Source of the DNA: Acidobacteriota bacterium
GTDB lineage: Bacteria > Acidobacteriota > Vicinamibacteria > Vicinamibacterales > Vicinamibacteraceae
Direction: 5' to 3'
NCBI GenBank assembly: GCA_023427865.1
Contig: JAEYZV010000137.1
Coordinates: 1-8,288, forward strand
Length of the DNA: 8,288 nucleotides
Part shown: in pieces, positions 5,656-8,288 of the stretch
Numbering within the stretch: the first letter of the stretch is position 1
How the letters are laid out: each line of letters starts with the position of its first letter
Notes under the pieces: generated by a model
What the model was told of the DNA's origin: nothing
Databases searched by the model: none
The model's input: the letters and a program-made list of their open reading frames with translations, nothing else
Made by a program: the position numbers and the translations under genes

Positions 5656-6266
5656 GACCGCTGCAACTCCGCGCGCAGCAGCTGGCGCGCCCGCGCCAGC
5701 CGCGACTTCACCGTGCCGACCGCGACGTTCAGCGAGTAGCCGATCTCCTCGTAGCTGAGGCCGTCGATCTCGCGCAGCACGAGCGCGGTGCGCTGGTCGA
5801 ACGGCAGCTCACGGAGGGCGTCCCACACGCGATCGGCCTGCTCCTTCTGGCGCAGCAGGCGCTCGGGCGCGCAATCGTCCCGGGGCGAGGGCAGGTCGCC
5901 GTGCTCCGACACATGCACCTCGAGAGGCACTTGTGCCGACTGGAACCGCCGGCGCCACCAGCGTTGCCGGTTGCGCGCCTGGTTGACGACGATGCGGTAG
6001 ATCCAGGTGCGGAGGGCGGACTGCCCGCGAAAGCGGTCGAGCATCCGGAAAACCGTGAGGAAGACGTCCTGCGACAGGTCGAGGGCTTCTTCCTTGTCTC
6101 CGAGCAGGTGGAATGCCAGCTGGTACACCATCCGCTGGTGCGTCTCCACGAGCTCGGTACACGCGCGCTCGTCGGCCGCCAGGCACCGGGCCACGAGCGC
6201 GGCTTCGCCGTCGCTGACGCCGGCCCAGTCGAGCGTGACGGGCTTCATCGAGATCTCACCTGCCAC
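5652..6266 (-). CDS. ECF-type RNA polymerase sigma factor (RpoE/SigW-like)
   Basis: From GTG at 6266 the protein is 204 aa; from ATG at 6248 it is 198 aa. GTG is preceded by AGGAGGTGA (6282-6274) and ATG by AGGTGA (6261-6256), both 7 nt away; the stronger site favours GTG, but the ATG is a real alternative. In the 198-aa numbering, sigma region 2 spans about 28-98, including DKEEALDLSQDVFLTVFRML and the promoter-melting/-10 segment SALRTWIYRIVVNQARNR. A linker follows, then region 4 at 141-193 (LPFDQRTALVLREIDGLSYE with a helix-turn-helix ending in VGTVKSRLARAR). No region 1 or 3 is present, as expected for ECF sigma factors. It is translationally coupled to the anti-sigma gene and probably directs an envelope stress regulon that includes its own promoter at 6301-6328. 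Confidence 0.92.
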   Translation of the reverse strand: MAGEISMKPVTLDWAGVSDGEAALVARCLAADERACTELVETHQRMVYQLAFHLLGDKEEALDLSQDVFLTVFRMLDRFRGQSALRTWIYRIVVNQARNRQRWWRRRFQSAQVPLEVHVSEHGDLPSPRDDCAPERLLRQKEQADRVWDALRELPFDQRTALVLREIDGLSYEEIGYSLNVAVGTVKSRLARARQLLRAELQRS

Positions 6267-6300
6267 CCTGCAGTCACCTCCTGAGCGTACCGATGTCTGG

Positions 6301-6328
6301 TTGGACACCGCAACTGCAGAATTGTTCC
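6301..6328 (-). promoter_or_regulatory. Candidate ECF-type promoter for the sigma/anti-sigma operon
   Basis: On the minus strand GGAAC (6328-6324) is followed after 17 bp by GTCCAA (6306-6301). GGAAC in the -35 and a GTC-containing -10 are characteristic of RpoE-like sigma factors. The RNA start would be near 6294, giving a leader of about 28 nt to the GTG at 6266 and excluding the in-frame GTG at 6308. This suggests autoregulation by the encoded sigma factor. Confidence 0.45.
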
Positions 6329-6416
6329 GTTCGGACCGGCCGGCGCGGAGAGGAGGGACTGCTCAGAAGGTCCGGTGTTCGCGCCGAGCGCGACCCACGC
6401 CCGATCGACGCCCGCC

Positions 6417-7799
6417 TCACGGTTGCCGCGGCCCGGAGGCCTCCTCGTCCAGTCCCAGGCGCCGTACGAGCTTGCTCAGGCCCTGACGCGTGAGGCCGAG
6501 GTCGCGTGCGGCCCTCGACGGCCGCCCCCCTGCCCGCGTGAGCGCGTCACGGACGTAGGTAGCCTCGAACTCGCGCCGCGCCGCGTCGAGTCCACCACGC
6601 ATCGCGTACGGCGTCTGCCGTTCCGGCTGCCGCACCTCCGGCGGCAGGTCGTCGACGCTCACCCGGCCCCGCGTCGGGGCCCGCACCGCAATCGCCGCCA
6701 GCGTGTTCTGGAGCTGCCGAACGTTCCCGGGCCAGTCGTAGTGCGCGAGGGCCTCGAGCGCCCGCCCCTCCAGCCGCGCGCGACTGCCCACGCGTGCCGC
6801 ACACTCGCGCCAGAAGTGTCGCGCCAGCACCGGGATATCCTCGCGCCGTTCCCTGAGCGCCGGCATCCGCACGCGAACCACGTCGAGGCGATAGAACAGG
6901 TCCGCACGGAACGTCCCACGACGCACCGCATCCTCGAGGGACAGATTCGTCGCGGCGATCACGCGCACGTCGACGCGACGCGCGTGGTTCTCGCCTACAC
7001 GCCTGACCTCCCCATCCTGCAGGACGCGCAACAGCTTTGCCTGTGCCCGTGCCCCGAGCTCTCCCACTTCGTCCAGGAATAACGTCCCGCCGTCGGCCTC
7101 GTCGAACAGCCCGGCGCGATCGGTGGCCGCCCCCGTGAACGCGCCGCGCACGTGTCCGAACAGTTCGGACTCGATCAGGTCGTCGGGCAGCGCGGCGCAG
7201 TTGATCGCGGCGCAGCGGCGATGACGCCGTGCGCCGAGCGCGTGAATGGCGCGGGCCGCGAGTTCCTTGCCGCAGCCGCTCTCGCCACGGATCAGCACCG
7301 GAAACGGCGCACGCGCAGCCAGCGCAATCTGCGCCCGCACGTCGTGCATGACGGTGCTCGTGCCGACGAGGGTGTCCTCGAGCCCGGCGCTCGTCGTCGG
7401 CCGCGGGTCGCAGACGACCACGCGTGGCGCGACGAGGCGCGCGAACACCGACAGGAGTTCGGAGATACCGGTCCCCTGCTCCCTCGTCGCCCAGCGGCCG
7501 CCCACCCACAGGCTCGTGCCGTCCTCGCGGTCGTGCCGCGCCGCCGTGTGCCAGCCCGCCGACGACACGATCTCCCTGGGACCATCGGCTTGGCACAACT
7601 GCCGCCAGGCAGCTGGCGAGTCGGCAGCCGGCCCTTCGCTCGCCAGGACGCGGAGGTCCGCCCGACACGGCACGATGACGGCCGCGTGGTCGGCGCGGGT
7701 GTGATGACGCACCGTGCGACACGCGAGGACGAGCGCTTCCTCGTCGCGTCGTGCGTCCTCGATCTGCGTGCTCACGTCGAGCAGTTCAAGGTGGGTCAT
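6417..7799 (-). CDS. Sigma-54-dependent transcriptional activator with GAF-like sensor and Fis-type HTH
   Basis: From ATG at 7799 the protein is 460 aa, with GGAGGT (7814-7809) 9 nt upstream. Residues 1-130 resemble a small GAF-type sensor. The AAA+ domain (about 141-370) is complete: Walker A GESGCGKE 172-179, the sigma-54 contact loop GAFTGA 219-224, Walker B TLFLDE 239-244, sensor IAATN 281-285, arginine-finger region FRADLFYRL 297-305, and DWPGNVRQL 355-363. The C-terminus (427-449) is a Fis-like helix-turn-helix (GRPSRAARDLGLTRQGLSKL). The protein therefore binds an enhancer and uses ATP hydrolysis to open sigma-54 promoters. No receiver domain with a phosphorylatable Asp is visible, so a ligand or protein signal through the GAF region is more likely than phosphorylation. 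No -24/-12 promoter was found in the window, so its targets lie elsewhere. The frame stays open upstream to the window edge, so a longer protein is possible. Confidence 0.9.
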   Translation of the reverse strand: MTHLELLDVSTQIEDARRDEEALVLACRTVRHHTRADHAAVIVPCRADLRVLASEGPAADSPAAWRQLCQADGPREIVSSAGWHTAARHDREDGTSLWVGGRWATREQGTGISELLSVFARLVAPRVVVCDPRPTTSAGLEDTLVGTSTVMHDVRAQIALAARAPFPVLIRGESGCGKELAARAIHALGARRHRRCAAINCAALPDDLIESELFGHVRGAFTGAATDRAGLFDEADGGTLFLDEVGELGARAQAKLLRVLQDGEVRRVGENHARRVDVRVIAATNLSLEDAVRRGTFRADLFYRLDVVRVRMPALRERREDIPVLARHFWRECAARVGSRARLEGRALEALAHYDWPGNVRQLQNTLAAIAVRAPTRGRVSVDDLPPEVRQPERQTPYAMRGGLDAARREFEATYVRDALTRAGGRPSRAARDLGLTRQGLSKLVRRLGLDEEASGPRQP

Positions 7800-8288
7800 G
7801 GCAGAGCGACCTCCAGCAGTCGAAGGTATCCACGTGATGGCAGGCCAGGGCGGCGCAAGGGCGAGCGCCTTCCACGCCCGGCGCAGGTGACGGACGCGTG
7901 CAGCGCGGGCAAGGTCGTGGCGGGGATGCGTGGCGATGCCGACGTCCGTGTCGCACCGCGCCCCGTCACATGGGGTCGGCATCACGACGCGGGCGGGCAG
8001 TTGCACGAGCATGGCGACCTCGCGGCCCGTCGCATTCGTGCGCATCACCAGTCGCAGGGCCGTGTCGTCGCCGCGGGGGACCCCGACCACGAGCGACGGC
8101 CAGCGCGCCGCGCCGGCGGCGGCGTACGGGAGCATCGAGGCGTGCACTGGTACCAGCCCGTACGCCCGTGCCTGGGCCGCGATGATCAGCCATTCGGGAG
8201 CGCCGGCACGCGTGATGCCGACGGCCTGGTCGCGCGCAAGTGCGACCGTTGGCGGCCGATGCGCCGGGCAAATCTCCCTGGCGCGCAA
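7800..8288 (-). CDS. Coding-looking region of unknown function upstream of and in frame with the sigma-54 activator (partial)
   Basis: No stop occurs in the activator's frame from 7799 to the window edge (163 codons). From the edge down to about 7850 the codons show strong third-position GC, ordinary second positions and a protein-like composition, including WPSLVVGVPRGDDTALRLVM and MLVQLPARVVMPTPC. I recognise no family. From about 7836 to 7800 the codon pattern fades (ATA, CCT, ACT, GCT, GGA), and GGAGGT with correct spacing precedes ATG 7799. Either the activator has an N-terminal extension of more than 163 residues, or this is the end of a separate upstream gene. In the +1 frame the stretch ends YLRLLEVALP with a TGA overlapping the activator's ATG as ATGA, so a one-base frameshift near 7835 would produce a neat coupled gene pair. 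The true start is beyond the edge. Confidence 0.5.

Noticed and set aside
4891..5739. 282-aa plus-strand ORF
   Set aside because: Antisense shadow of the anti-sigma gene with Arg/His-rich composition.
6306..6308. GTG 6308 as start of the sigma factor
   Set aside because: It lies within the candidate promoter and has no ribosome site; AGGAGGTGA and AGGTGA mark starts at 6266 and 6248.
6379..6393. Stem-loop TCGCGC/GCGCGA after the sigma-54 activator gene as a terminator
   Set aside because: Only six pairs around a three-base loop and no U-tract; expected by chance at this GC content.
1492..7600. TGGCACAACT at about 1492, 3506 and 7590 as sigma-54 -24 boxes
   Set aside because: All are inside coding sequence, and none has a TTGC-type -12 element at the right distance.

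Overview
The window is about 70% GC, with dense short-gapped genes and strong third-position GC bias. The gene content (a secreted SpoIVB/S55-type peptidase next to a secreted beta-propeller protein, an ECF sigma/anti-sigma pair, a sigma-54 activator) and the GC-rich dispersed hairpins would fit a soil-type Acidobacteriota, perhaps class Vicinamibacteria. That assignment is an impression from protein style; no marker gene is present.

Layout. Positions 1-141 (minus) hold the first 47 codons of a type I 3-dehydroquinate dehydratase-like (aroD) gene that runs off the left edge. Its upstream region, read on the minus strand from about 476 down to 142, has a sigma70-type promoter, a 37-codon leader ORF with three consecutive Trp codons, a mutually exclusive antiterminator and terminator, and a 7-bp tandem repeat. 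This is a textbook-shaped tryptophan attenuator, and it is the most striking item in the window. A second promoter, at 516-544 and pointing right, drives a two-gene operon: a 611-aa exported S55-family peptidase-like protein (572-2407) and, 7 nt later, a 754-aa exported seven-bladed propeller protein with C-terminal beta-sandwich domains (2415-4679).

The convergent gap 4680-4854 carries two REP-like hairpins in opposite orientation. Their arms differ only by compensatory changes. Other short repeats lie around them.

The right half is all minus strand: a sigma-54 activator with a GAF-like sensor (6417-7799), then an ECF sigma factor (5652-6266) and its zinc-finger anti-sigma factor (4855-5655), the last two overlapping by ATGA. 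A GGAAC/GTCCAA promoter just upstream of the sigma gene suggests that the pair is autoregulated. The anti-sigma factor has an unusual extracytoplasmic TonB-C-like domain. From 7800 to the right edge the frame of the sigma-54 activator stays open and looks coding. This could be an N-terminal extension, or an upstream gene whose stop is hidden by a frameshift.
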